Shown here in pieces: positions 1 to 11,137 of a DNA stretch of 64,000 bases; position 1 is the stretch's first letter, and each line of letters begins with the position of its first letter. A model generated the notes under the pieces. That model was not told where the DNA came from and did no database searches. It was given only the letters and a program-made list of their open reading frames with translations. The stretch is from Centrapalus pauciflorus (Eukaryota; Streptophyta; Magnoliopsida; Asterales; Asteraceae), in NCBI GenBank assembly GCA_020465985.1, contig JAANYP010004377.1, positions 19,274-83,273 of the forward strand, given 5' to 3'. Made by a program: the position numbers and the translations under genes.

Positions 1-577
1 CGTTTTTCACATAAACGACAATTTGTCGAGTGTCTTACTTGGTGTTTCGACTCTACTGACACTTCTAGGTATAATCAACTGGATTGTACAAGATTTGAGT
101 AGTTTTATACATCATTTAGGTCAAAATCACCAATTTTGTAAGGTTTGTTGGTCGAAATCGGGTTTTTACAAAATTACCAAGTTTGGACCAATAAATAGTC
201 AAATTAATTGCACATATCTGTGATTAGAACCTAGTTGGACTAATGTATGTGATTTCCTAAGTTCAAAATGGTTAAAATCATGATTTTTGTTGAAGAGAAG
301 GACAACGACTGTTCGAATCTGATCATGAACATTCTCGAGTTTACTGACAAACTCGAGAAGACCATGATATTCGAATCTGTCATCAAACTCGAAAAGGGAC
401 TTATTCGAATCTGTTTAATTCGAATCTGTTGAATTATTTAATTTAAATTTTATTAAACTTGTAAAAAATTCTTTTGTGTTGGATTTTGTACTTAATCAAG
501 TTCAAAATAAAACAAATTTGAATTTAGGCAAGTTTATTGATTTTTAATAATTCTAACAGTTTATTTATTGTGCAGAT

Positions 578-3500
578 ATGGCTGTTCGTGCATTCATTCC
601 GAAGCATAATATGGTCATTCCCTATGATCATCATATCCCTGAAGCGCAGGGATTTCGTCAAATGATGGATTTTTCTTGTTGAATCTAGGATAGCTTTTGC
701 TTTATCTCACAATATTCAGATTGTAATTCCATATGTTCGTCAATTTTATGATCATCTTCAGGTAGACTGCTCTGTCACCCCGACAGTGCTAAGAACTCGA
801 ATAGCTGGACAACCGCTAGTGTTTTCTGCGGATATGCTGCGTCAGGTGTTGCAGCTGGGTTCGCAGGAAGAGGAGTCTGGGCCTATCGACTTTCCTCTGA
901 GTATTAGGCAAGCGGCCTTTCAGAGAATGGGTTATAGTCTAGATGTGACGAAGGTTTCTTATATGAAGAGCGGGCTAATCGGCCAATGGAGATTTCTGGC
1001 TCACGTCTTTATGGTCTGCTTTGCAGCAAAGAAAGCCAGTTTTGACTACATAGTCTCGAAGATCCAGTCTGGGATGATCGCATTAGTGTTTAATCGGCCT
1101 TTCAGCTTTTCGGAAATGTTTTTCTCCGAATTCGTACATCAAATCACCGCTCCAGAGCAGCAACAGTTCCTGCTGTATCCTCGATTCATTATGATGCTTA
1201 TCAGGCATTTCTTGCCGAATTTGCCGGAGTCAAATGAGATCCACAGCGTAGCTATGATGGATAAAAGAATTTTTGCTGATTGCTCCTCACATAGAGGAAG
1301 GCTGGCGGTTCCGGTCGAGCGACCGTTGTTTGGAGCTATCTTGGATAGGAATTTTGAAGCTCCTGATACTGCCAACTGGGCAGGGGAAGTTGAAGTTCAA
1401 CCCAGGCAGCCACCGCAACAACAAAGACAACAACCGCGAGCACAGCCTCAAAGGCGAAGACAAAGAGCGACTGCGAGTCAAACACAGGCATCAAGGCCTT
1501 CTACAAGTCAGCAACCGGAGGTACAAGAAGCAAGGCCTTCAAATGTTCCAAGTGAAGCTGAACAGTTGTGCCAAACTCTAAATGAAATTTGGGAGGCAGG
1601 TCCTCATGCAAATGAAGATATAGCTGCAGCGTTAGTGGGAGAATTACTTGAGCCTCCAGAAGGAGAAGAAGATGTGCTGAGGGATGTCGAAGAATATGAG
1701 CCAGAACAGACTGGTAATGTTTTGTCATCATCAGCTACAGAATCAGAAGAGATGGAGGAGTTAGAGGTTGAAGCTCCAGAGTCAGTATCTACTTAACCAG
1801 CAGTACGAATAGAGACTTATGGATCCAGATTAGTGGTTATTAATGAAGAGACTTCAAGGAGGCACGCATCAAGAGAATCCGATGACTCCGATTTTGAAGA
1901 GGAAGAAATTTCTCCTTTAGTGACAAGGCAACGGGCCAAGCGTCACAGATTCATGCAAGGATCATCTTCAGCCTCTGAAGCACAACCAGAAATTCCCCAA
2001 CATCAGGAACCTCAGACCACCATTCCACCACCACCCCACCTCGCGATGAACCATATATTCCATCGCCGATCATTCATACTCCTATACAGTCCATTCCATC
2101 AACCTCGACCACATACGCCGACAACCAAAGGTTTCTGCAGCTTAAAGCTCGCGTTGACTTCCAGAATGTCCAAATTTTAGGCCTAACAAAGGCGATCGGA
2201 GAAATTCAGACGCATAATGCAAATCTTGATAAAGAGAATGCTGATTTGAAGAAGATTGTGGAACAAGTTCAGGAAGAGAATGTAGAGTTAAAGACGTTTG
2301 TCTGCGATCAGGCAGCTGAGATAAGGTCGATGCGCTCCCTAATAGAGCAATTAATGAAAAATTTACAGGCTCAGGGGGAGACGTCGTGCCGTGATCAGGA
2401 AGTACAGAGGCCAAGAGATGATGATGATGATGAAGACAACCAAGGCAATGATCCCAGCTCTCAAAGACAGGATGAGCCAGTAGATTTTTTTGTTGCTCAG
2501 ACTGCTCAATCTTAGGGGGAGCCTAGTCAAGCAGAAGCTGGAATGGGTGAGGCAAGTTCATCTAAGCCTACAGATTTTGAGATTAGTGAGATGATAGATG
2601 CTCTCATGGATCTTGATGACGATCCGATGGATGTGGGTTTCGATTTTGAAGATGAAATGGAAGAGCTGGAAGAGGGTGAGTTCGTGCCAGAAGATATAGT
2701 TGACTGGAAATCAGATGACGAGGTATGTGCTGATGAGGACGATGAAGCTGATGAGATCGTCGTACATCAAAATCCTATCACTGATACATACGTGATAGAT
2801 GGGAATGATATTGTTAACGTAGAAGTAGTGAATGCTGCGTTAAATGTACAGCCATCAATAGAGGAACCTGCCAGAGAACTAACAAATGAAGAGAAAAGAA
2901 AGTTATGGTTCAGAGCTGAGAAGAAAGAATTAGAGCTGAAAAAGACGATGAAGGTGCCAGGGACTGGAAAGCTATCAGGAAGCATATTAAGCTGGTTCTT
3001 TGATCGAGAACTGCAGCTATTTATAATTAAGAGAAAAGACGGGCTCCAGTACCTGAGGCGAACTCTAAAAGCTTTCAATGCACTGCCAAAGATCGAGATC
3101 AAAGTGTTAGCATGGAAAGATCTGATTAATATTGGCAATGATCCCTACGCAGACGTAATTGCAAGAATCATAAGAAAAGAGGGAAGATCAAGAAAGTTTG
3201 AACGACTGAATCCAAGGGTTGGAAAAAGAGTAGAAGATCCTTCACGTATTGATCCTCTAACTGGGCGACCTTGGATGAAGATCCACTACAAACCAGTAAG
3301 ATGTCTAAGGAAGGTGCCGCTCAAGCCTATGCCACAGAATGTCTTGAAGAATCTGCATTGGTGGTATGCTGAGAGTGAGACTGGAGAAGCAGTGATGGAA
3401 GATTTTGAAGAAAATGTTATTCTTAGAGTCTATGATCCTCTTCATCTGGTAAACCTTTCTAGAGATGATCTTCAAATTTTGCATGCTTGTAAGATTTCTA

Positions 3501-3598
3501 GTGATGCTCATATGGATAGTGAGGCTAGGAAATATGAGAATGTGGTTAAAGTATGTGTTGAAAAGGGCTTGTATGCTGGAAGTAGTTTGAATAAATAA
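578..3598 (+). pseudogene. Third (env-like) ORF of element E, broken
   Basis: The reading starts at the ATG at 578. An extra T in the run at 670-674 shifts the frame. The frame then continues through an in-frame TAA (1794-1796), shifts again near 2040, passes a TAG (2513-2515) and ends at 3598. The N-terminal third (MMDFLVESRI onward) aligns with the start of the third ORF of element B. The middle is rich in Q, P and S. About 2140-2350 encodes a heptad-like coiled coil, and 2590-2760 is very acidic. I see no signal peptide or membrane segment, so 'env-like' describes only its position 3' of pol. Function unknown. Confidence 0.65.
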
Positions 3599-3645
3599 TA
3601 AACAAAGTTCTTGATCAAATGTGTGAATTATTAGAAGCTATCGTC

Positions 3646-3656
3646 AAGGGGGAGTC
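3646..3656 (+). other. Polypurine tract of element E
   Basis: The run AAGGGGGAGTC lies directly before the TGTTGG that opens the 3' LTR. This is where plus-strand DNA synthesis would be primed. Confidence 0.75.
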
Positions 3657-4300
3657 TGTTGGTACACCTTGTGTGACGATGGCAGTCTAAGTGATCCTAC
3701 ATTGTGATTTAGCAAATGTTTGTTATATATGTTTATATATGATTGAAAGTTATTATTGTTTGTGTGTTTGAACTTGATGTAACGTATTACAAGAAGTTCA
3801 AACATAAAGATCAAAAATAAAATCAATCATAAGGTAAAAACATAAGTTTCAATACTAAGTTGAGTATGTGAAATAGTGGATTCGAATTAAATAAGGTTTG
3901 ACATTCGAATCTGTGATAGATTCGAATGTAGACCTAGATTCGAAGCTAGACAGATTCGAGAGTGTCTATGAGGACAAACTCGAATGGGCCTTGGGCCAGA
4001 TTCGAGTTTGGCCCATAACAGACTCGAATTAGCCTCTATAATTAGGGATAGACTCGATTAATTATCAGACTTTTTGCAGAATTCGAGAGTGATTAAGCAT
4101 TAAGCGATCTCGAGTTTATCATCAGCGTGAGTTGTGTTTCGGAGAGAATCAGTTCGTAGGATCGTTCGTGTGTCGTTCGTTCAGCCTCTGATAGTCTCCG
4201 TGTTTCTTGGTGAGAGTTGTTTCCGTCTACCCGTTAACGAGGATTCCGCACTCGTTGACGGTTCCGCGTCTAGATAGATCTGTAGTTGGTAGACCTTACA
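3657..4300 (+). repeat. 3' LTR of element E (right end approximate)
   Basis: The LTR opens with TGTTGGTACACC after the polypurine tract. It carries about eleven TTCGAA/TTCGAG/CTCGAA-type hexamers between 3880 and 4115, echoing the cluster at 310-425. The right end is uncertain: a plausible CA end is at 4300, but ...TACA or ...CACA ends up to 4313 are possible because the 5' LTR is outside the window. Confidence 0.6.
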
Positions 4301-4611
4301 TACACTAATCACATGTAAAATTCATCTGGTTATTTAAGATTAATATATTGCTCGTTAATAATTATCACATAATTATTATAAAACCGGACTCTAAATATAT
4401 AAGATAAAATATATATAATATTATTGTTAACATGAAATGTACACAATAAATAACATGTAATAATAAATCAAATACTAGATTACATATAACAATAAAAAAC
4501 TGAACTAAAAAAATGTATAAATACTATTAAATGAGTAATTAATTTGTCATGTGTCAACCCCTCATTTAATTCGTCACGTGTCAAAACATCAATCTGTCAT
4601 GTGTCATTACC
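4301..4611. other. AT-rich DNA without a gene
   Basis: I see no ORF. Bases 4528-4610 hold three imperfect copies of a unit with core GTCA(T/C)GTGTCA, the middle one containing a CACGTG palindrome (a G-box-like hexamer). Whether this has any regulatory role is unknown. Confidence 0.5.
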
Positions 4612-5244
4612 AAAATTAATTTTAGAGTAAATACATTTTTCGTCCTTGTGGTTTGATGGTTTACCCGGATTCAGTCCATCAACCTTAATAAGTCTAAATT
4701 TCATCCCTATTTTGCTAATTTTGTCCACTTTTATTCCCTTGTCCGTTAAACTTAACGACACAACCGTGAAATTTGTAAGAATGACATTTTTACCATTTTC
4801 ACTGTGACGCTTTTAGTCCCTACGGTTTTATTATTTACCCATTTATAGTCCAACATTTATTTTATCTTTATAATTATATTATTTATAGATATATCTAATT
4901 CATTATAAACACACTTATTTTATTTATAAATATACTTATATTTTAATATTTCATTTACATTTACTATTGTTCGTATTTTATTTAAAATTTAACTTTTTTA
5001 ATTTAAATTTTATATTTTCTTTACTAATTTATTTAATATTCATATTCCTTATTAATTTTAATTTTTATAATATTATTGTTGACATTTATATATGTAATTT
5101 TTGTTAGTAGTATTTATGTAAATATAATATCGTTGGTATATTTTCTCTCCAATGTCACTATTTCTTTAAGTATCTTCCAACCTAATCAATCATCGACACA
5201 TAATTATATACATATGTGAATATGTCTTGGATATATATATATAA
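4612..5244. repeat. Left inverted arm of the foldback element
   Basis: AT-rich arm that pairs with 5488-5582 plus 7180-7702. Its inner tip, containing CATATGTGAATATGTCTTGG, pairs with the complementary segment at 5490-5515, so the arm reaches almost to the centre. Confidence 0.75.
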
Positions 5245-5582
5245 TATAATATAATAATAAATAAAAATATGATAAAAATCATTTTAGGATGTGCAAAAAA
5301 ATCAAACCAATACCAAAAAAACAAAATCGAAAAACCAAAACCGAAACCAAAATGGTAAAAGTCTATTTGGTTTTATAATTTAAAAAAAATCAAAAAAACC
5401 TAAACCGAAACAATATATTCATATTTAAAAATTCAGACTATACTCACTTGTAGAATTCACACACACACACACAACACACACATATATATCCAAGACATAT
5501 TCACATATGTATATAATTTATACGTCGATAATTGATCAGGTTGGAAGATACTTGAAGAAATAGTGACATTGGATAGGAAAAA

Positions 5583-7174
5583 TGTAACATCCCGATTTTG
5601 AGATAGGTACGTGGAATTATCTCATTGGAATAATTATTTAAATTGGGACCCGGAGATATAAATTTGTAATTTGGGGTATCGGGATCGGATTTTTGGGTGT
5701 CGGACCGAGCTAAACCCAAAACGTATATATATGTTGCTTCCTTGTTTCTTAAAGCTCATTCAAAAGCCAGAGCTAAGGTGTGAGTATGTGTGTTGGTAAA
5801 TTTCAGCAGCTATAGCAGAGATTGAAGCTCCAAGTTGGGAATTAAGCTCCTGAGATTGTCATCAAATCCTCCTTTCGATTCGGGTTCATATTTGAGGTAA
5901 ATTCGAGCTTTAATTCGCGGATTAATTGATGTTAATTGTGGTTTAGTAGTTGAATTGGGTTTGTATCTATTTCTGAGTAAATTCGAGTCTGTAATTGAGG
6001 TTAAAATCGAGTTGAAATGATAAATTGGGGTAAATCCCCTGGCTGTGAAAAACAGAGCATGAACTGCTGCTGTTCGTCCGTGAGCGCGACGGCGACCCTT
6101 TGATCGCGGGCCGCGATGTTCTTGAGATGATCGCAGGCGGTTTGAGCCCGAGCTCGGACCGCGATGTGAGCTCGGCCGAGTTTGAGGTCAGCGCGGCCGC
6201 GACCGCGATAGGGTCAGTGCGGCCGCGATTGGTTGAGTTCGGCCGCGATGCGGCTAGGGTTTCGGGTCGGGTTTTCGGGTTTTGTGAGTTGTGTATTTGG
6301 GTCCTTGGGGTCTCGAGAGTTGTCGAGAATTGTGTATAGAGTTGTTGGGTTGAGTTTGTGATGTTGTGTCGTGATATTGTGTTTCAGGGTCTTGTGTTGA
6401 CAGGGTAGGGAAAGGGCAGGGAACCGAGACTTAGTTTATCTAGCTGAGCAGGTGAGTTTGCATGTTTTTCTTGAGATATTTGTACGATTATTTACTGATA
6501 CTTGCATGATCTTTTATTGAGATTTTTATGAGATATCATGAGTTTCTTACGAGTTTTACTGAGATATTATCATGCATGTATTACTATGCTTTATTGAGAA
6601 CTGTGTTTTATATATATGAGATTTGGGACACTTGAGCTGTTGAGATATTAAATCGTACGGCTGGGCAGGGGTTGGGTCGCTCCCAATTCCCTTTTTGAGT
6701 TCCTGATGACTGCTTTGTGCGGTCTAGGGATTTGGTACGTGGGCTTATCCACGCGAGTTGAGCTACCTTGTGGGATCTCATATACTTGTTCAGTAGAGAA
6801 CGCTGAACGTTTTATTATCGAGTTATTTATTTAATGAGCTTTATAATCGTACACTAACCCTTGCATTCTCACCAGCTTTAGCTGACCTATGTGTGTTGTT
6901 GTGTGTGTCCCAGGTGATCGGACTGCTAGTAGGCCTGCTGCACCAAAGTATGTTTACATTACTTGTGATCGAGGAGTTTTCTGAGGATTGTTTGTATATA
7001 CTTCGGATAGGTTGTAGTTTATTCAGAATTTTCCGTGACTGTTACTGTGTAATTAATGTTTTAAAATTATCGGGTTTCCGCGTGTATGTTTGGGAACAGT
7101 GTAGAGATTATTATATTATATCTTTGCTGACGTGGTAATTATGTGGCATTATGGATTAGTTTGAGGGTGTTACA
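5583..7174. mobile_element. Solo LTR of a Ty3/gypsy-type element
   Basis: It begins TGTAACATCCC and ends GGGTGTTACA, a terminal inverted repeat typical of many plant gypsy LTRs. It is flanked by identical AAAAA (5578-5582 and 7175-7179), a five-base target duplication. No internal region exists, so it is a solo LTR left by LTR-LTR recombination. The part around 6080-6260 is GC-rich, with repeated GGCCGCGA/GACCGCGA words, unlike its AT-rich surroundings. Short ORFs inside show no recognisable protein. Confidence 0.85.
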
Positions 7175-7840
7175 AAAAATATCGACGATATTATATTTAC
7201 ATAAACACAACTAATAAAAGTTACATATATAAATGTCAACAATAATATTATAAAAATTAAAATTAATAAGGAAGATTAACTTTAAATAAATTAGTAAAAA
7301 AAAAATATAAATTTTAATTAAAATAAAAGTTAATTTTTTAAATAAAATACGAACAATAGTAAATGTAAATAAAATATTAAAACATAAATATATTTATAAA
7401 TAAAATTATTGTGTTTATAATGAATTAAGTATATCTATAAATAATATAATTATATATATAAAATAAAATAAATGTTGGACTATAAATGGTAAATAATAAA
7501 ACCGTAGGGACTAAAGCGTCACAGTAAAAAGTGTAAAAATGTCATTATTACAAATTTAACGGTTGTGTCATTATGTTTAACGGATGAGGGACTAAAAATG
7601 GACAAAATTAGCAAAATAGGGATGAAATTTGGCATTATTAAGGTTGAGGGACTATTTAATCTATTTAAATCAAATGTCTTTTACTCTTATAATTTTAATT
7701 AAAATCAAATCCTATGTAATCTATTATAATCTAATGTAACTTATCTAATATATAATTAACTCAAATTTAATAAACTTGATTTTTTTTTAATTATTACATG
7801 TGCTTTTATAAATATATTACTCTTCATTTTATTAAAATTC

Positions 7841-7869
7841 AACCCATGTAACATGGGTTAATAATCTAG
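7841..7869 (+). mobile_element. Helitron 3' terminus
   Basis: A perfect short hairpin (AACCCATGT / ACATGGGTT, 7841-7859) is followed after six bases by CTAG (7866-7869) and then T. A GC-richer hairpin a few bases before CTRR, with insertion before T, is the hallmark of Helitron 3' ends. The matching 5' TC end was not identified, so the length is unknown; no Rep/helicase is present. Confidence 0.65.
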
Positions 7870-8456
7870 TGATAATTATAAAAAGAAAGCAAACTTGAAA
7901 GAAACAAAAAAAAAATAGAAACCAATATATTAAGAAAACAAAAAAGAAGGAAATGCAATACGATTATAAAATCTAAAAGGAAAAGAAAAGAAAAAACATA
8001 ATATGTCATCAGTTAGTAATATATCAAAATATGCAGGAAAAAATAACAAATAAGGAAAAAAATAATAAGATGACGATGAGACTTGAAATTAACAGGGCAA
8101 AAACGTTATACAACCTTTTTATTTTGCCATTGACTTTAGATGGAGTATGTTTTTTTCTTTGCATCATAAAACCTAATGTATTGTAAGTTGTTGTAGGTTG
8201 AGTGTGCAACCAAAGTTTCTCAATGATTATATTGTTGTTAATGTTTTGTTTTACTATGAAAAAATTAAGTTGGGTAAATATGATATTTTCAACTTTAGTT
8301 GAAAGGTGAAATAAATCAGGGTAGAATGATCATTAATTAATAAGTAATATTAATTATGAGTTTTAAAAATAATTAATTTATTATATACGGGTATATATGA
8401 TATTATTAAAGCTTAAGAAAGATTTATATGATATATGATATTAATAATATTTAAGA
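7870..8456. other. Noncoding AT-rich DNA
   Basis: Contains A-rich runs near 7880-8060. No gene, RNA or transposon end was recognised. Confidence 0.5.
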
Positions 8457-8461
8457 TATAC

Positions 8462-8467
<6 letters not shown>

Positions 8468-8536
<69 letters not shown>
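8468..8536. repeat. (TA)n microsatellite
   Basis: An uninterrupted TA run of nearly 70 bases directly before a diverged MITE. Confidence 0.95.
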
Positions 8537-8537
<1 letters not shown>

Positions 8538-8538
<1 letters not shown>

Positions 8539-8936
8539 CCGGTTCATCAGTACCTATGAGATTCCAGCGTACCCTAATGTGAATGCTCATTAACATATAT
8601 TTTTTTAATAGACATGTATAAGACAACATTATAAGACTTTTTTTCAAAAGGAGCAATATCATAAATCTTGTGAATGGTAAAAAAAGATCATGTGAATGGT
8701 CATTTCACACCATGGCCATTCACACCATTCACATGGTGTGAAATGACCATTCACATAAATATGCATTGAGCATTCATATAATTTTTAAGGAAACAGAAAG
8801 TGTGAATCTCTTTGAAATTCATATATTGTGCGTATAACATTAAATTGAACATGGTTATGTGAAAAAAAAATTTTAAAAAGTTTTTTAAGGTTGGTACCTT
8901 CAGGTGCACTTGATTTCGATAGGTACTTATTCGAAC
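8538..8936. mobile_element. Diverged MITE related to family M1
   Basis: It begins CCGGTTCATCAGTACC and ends GGTACTTATTCGAACC, imperfect inverted ends resembling the M1 ends at 9021-9389. A (TA)n array lies on the left and a compound microsatellite on the right. No coding capacity. Confidence 0.5.
8691..8755. repeat. Perfect 24-bp inverted repeat (hairpin)
   Basis: 8691-8714 is exactly complementary to 8732-8755, with a 17-base spacer; the arm contains TCATTTCACACCATG. It sits inside the diverged MITE. It could form a cruciform or an RNA hairpin if transcribed, but nothing shows transcription. Confidence 0.85.
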
Positions 8937-8939
8937 CTA

Positions 8940-8940
<1 letters not shown>

Positions 8941-9020
<80 letters not shown>
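8941..9020. repeat. Compound microsatellite (CT)n(TA)n(GT)n
   Basis: Three successive dinucleotide runs with clean switches, directly left of an M1 MITE. Confidence 0.9.
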
Positions 9021-9022
<2 letters not shown>

Positions 9023-9388
9023 TCAAGTGAGTATCACCTCTAATGCAGCGCACCAGAAGGTACTACTCTTAAAATGGTTTTTTTTAATTTTTTTCATGAA
9101 CATGTTCTAATTAACATTACACAGATGATATATGAATTTCACGCAAATCCGAACACTCTAAGTGCATGAAATCACGCATCACATAAATACGCGTTCACAT
9201 GTATTCAAAATTATATGTGTGTGTTCACATCATTTTTTAGGAGCTATGAGATGTGAATGTATGTGAAATTTACATATGATTTTCAAAATGTTAATTAACA
9301 CATGTTTATGAAAATAAAAGTTAAAAAAAGTTTTTTTATAGGTGGTACCTTCTGGGGCGCTGCATAATGGGTGATACTCTCTCGAACC

Positions 9389-9389
<1 letters not shown>
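9021..9389. mobile_element. MITE family M1, copy a
   Basis: It runs from GTTCAAGTGAGTATCACC to GGGTGATACTCTCTCGAACC, imperfect terminal inverted repeats of about 45 bases that include GCAGCGCACCAGAAGGTAC. It has no coding capacity. Further copies are at 34437, 41975 and 42409. Most copies abut (TA)n DNA. Confidence 0.75.

Positions 9390-9451
<62 letters not shown>
9390..9451. repeat. (TA)n array, left flank of element B
   Basis: The TA run is interrupted by element B and resumes at 32756, so B inserted within one TA array. Confidence 0.9.
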
Positions 9452-9455
<4 letters not shown>

Positions 9456-10370
9456 AGGCACAAAAAGGCCTCAGTCAAACCAGCTCTGCATCTGATGGGG
9501 AGATTATTAATCAAACCTGTTGATGCACTTGATGGGTAAAAGTTAAGGCCTGTTTATGCCTTAATAATAACTAAAAAGTGATTTGCAATATCAGTCCAAA
9601 GCTGTTCTATATGTTGCATGTGTTGCAACTAAGACAGTTTGTCCAAGCTGTTCTGTCTGCTGAACAGGCTGGACATAAACTGTCTACGCTGCTCTACACT
9701 AGTGAGCAACTTGGGCAGTTTACAAGTGTTCTGTTCTTTGTGAACAGGCTAAACACTTTATGGAATGTGTTTCCAAGTCCTCATGTATTGTATTTGACTA
9801 CAAGATCAGTTTACAAAGTCGAAGACAAAGTGGAAATCAGAACTGCTCAGCCTGCCCAAGTTGTTCAGTTACATGAAGACAAAAGGTTATTTGAAAAAGG
9901 GTGACAGACCTTTTTCTTATATCAAAATAGGTCTTTACAAGGAAGAAAGACGCAAAGTTGACATTCCTTATTTAGTTAAAGGCAATGCAACAGTAGACAA
10001 AGTGAAAAGACAAAAGTTCTGCACATGTGAAGACAAGTCTGCTTTTCAGAAAAGTGCAGAAAAGTTATGTTGTCTTTTCAAACAAGACTTCTCCTTTTTC
10101 ATTCCGTCCAATGAAGAAGTTTCACTTAGATCCTCTGAGTGAGTATAAAAGGAAGCTTCTAATGTCAGAAAGATCAAGCCAAAAAAAAGCTAAGTGCTGA
10201 AGCCAAGAGTGAACGTGCAAGTGTGTTTTTCATGCATGCAAGTCTGCTTGTGTAATACAGTTTCTTTGTGTCTAAGCTGTTCTACATAAGCTGTCCCTCT
10301 GAGTCTTGTAAACACAGTGAGTGCTTCTTAGTGAGTGTATTCATTGTAAACTAGTTTGAGTTTGTCTTAG
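9452..10370 (+). repeat. 5' LTR of element B, truncated by the A1 insertion
   Basis: It matches 31647 onward from TGTTAGGCAC to GTCTTAG, where A1 begins; the 3' LTR continues with ACTAGTGAAC. By eye there are about 17 substitutions over roughly 920 bases, suggesting a fairly recent insertion. Many CAAGCTGTTC / GAACAGGCTG-like words are scattered through it. Confidence 0.9.
10144..10152 (+). promoter_or_regulatory. TATA box in the 5' LTR of element B
   Basis: TATAAAAGG sits in the LTR and is conserved at 32339-32347 in the 3' LTR. It is the probable Pol II core promoter of B. Confidence 0.6.
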
Positions 10371-11037
10371 TGTCAGGATCTGAAACTGAATTACCAAGAC
10401 TAACTGATTTGAATTTATCAGAGTATAAATCAATAATCTTGCTTTGAATCAAAGTTTAATCAAGAAGTTTGCGGAATAACACTTAATTATTTTAACAAAA
10501 ACTTTCAGAATCAACAATGAATAAACACACAAGATGTAATCAAGACTATTTGTATTGCTGAATTCAATGATTACAATCACCTCTAATCTGTTTGATTAGA
10601 CGAAGAACACAGACTGTTCTTAGGGTTTTACAACCTTAGAGGCTTTTGGAAACTTAATCAACAAAAGCAATTACAGACTCGAATATGCAGAAAACTCATA
10701 TACAATAGAAAGACCTATTCTATGTATTTATATTGCTTCTTGATATGTTTCCTTGACGAACAATGACTTCTCTGATAGTAGATATGTTGGAATCTTCATG
10801 TAGATATCTTTTCCTGAAAATCAGCACTTTCTGTTTATGAAACTGTTGAGCAGCTTGAATCACTTGACAGCATGAACAGAGCAGCTTGAGTTGATTTGCT
10901 CTGGTAGCTTGAACTTTTACACTGGCAGCTCGAGTTTCTTCAACTAGCAGCATGAACTTTGGATTTACATATAAACTCTACTAACAGTCTGAGAAGTCTA
11001 ACTAACAGTTTGAACATACTTAAACTATTTCCCAACA
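10371..11037 (-). repeat. 3' LTR of element A1
   Basis: In + coordinates it runs from TGTCAGGATC to CCCAACA; on the minus strand it opens TGTTGGGAAATAG and ends ATCCTGACA. It matches the A2 LTR at 58740-59408. It contains repeated CAAGCTGCT / AGCAGCTTG words. Confidence 0.9.
10725..10732 (-). promoter_or_regulatory. TATA box in the A1 LTR
   Basis: TATAAATA on the minus strand; the same octamer occurs in the A2 LTR at 59046-59053. Probable core promoter. Confidence 0.5.
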
Positions 11038-11050
11038 ATCTCCCCCTAAC
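11038..11050 (-). other. Polypurine tract of element A1
   Basis: On the minus strand, GTTAGGGGGAGAT directly precedes the 3' LTR. Related motifs also occur near 12432 and 14253. Confidence 0.75.
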
Positions 11051-11137
11051 TTAAATTCTTTACACAAGACTTTAAGTTCAAAAAAAAATGGAAATGAATA
11101 AGTAAACTGTTATTTACAAACCAAGGCTTTCAAAAAC

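Larger units (their letters stand above)
1..4300 (+). mobile_element. Element E: 3' part of a Sirevirus-like Ty1/copia retrotransposon
   Basis: Only the 3' part lies in the window: a noncoding stretch (about 1-577), a broken third ORF, a polypurine tract and a 3' LTR. No pol motif is visible, so pol would lie to the left. The copia/Sirevirus assignment rests on the third ORF, which aligns by eye with the ORF found 3' of pol in element B (27170-31301), and on AGGGGGAG-type motifs near 2374, 2514 and 3647. Bases 300-430 contain seven TTCGAA/CTCGAG-type hexamers that recur in the LTR. The first 300 bases hold no ORF I can assign. Confidence 0.7.
4612..7702. mobile_element. Long foldback DNA transposon (MULE-like), interrupted by a solo LTR
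   Basis: The left arm (4612-5244) is the inverted complement of the right arm (5488-5582 joined to 7180-7702), with a unique centre of about 240 bases (5245-5487). Shared landmarks include GTCCAACATTTAT / ATAAATGTTGGAC and CCTACGGTTTTATTATTTAC with its complement. Right-arm continuity is restored when the solo LTR at 5583-7174 is removed. Arms this long suit a non-autonomous Mutator-like or foldback element. No transposase is present, and the outer ends and target duplication are not firmly placed. Confidence 0.75.

Noticed and set aside
300..430. TTCGAA clusters as heat-shock elements, as in heat-induced copia elements
   Set aside because: Heat-shock elements need alternating nGAAn/nTTCn blocks; here TTC and GAA directly abut without the required spacing.
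6100..6339. Short ORF (79 codons) in the GC-rich part of the first solo LTR, and another at 6893-7138
   Set aside because: They lie inside an LTR, show no family similarity, and the GC bias alone explains the open frame.
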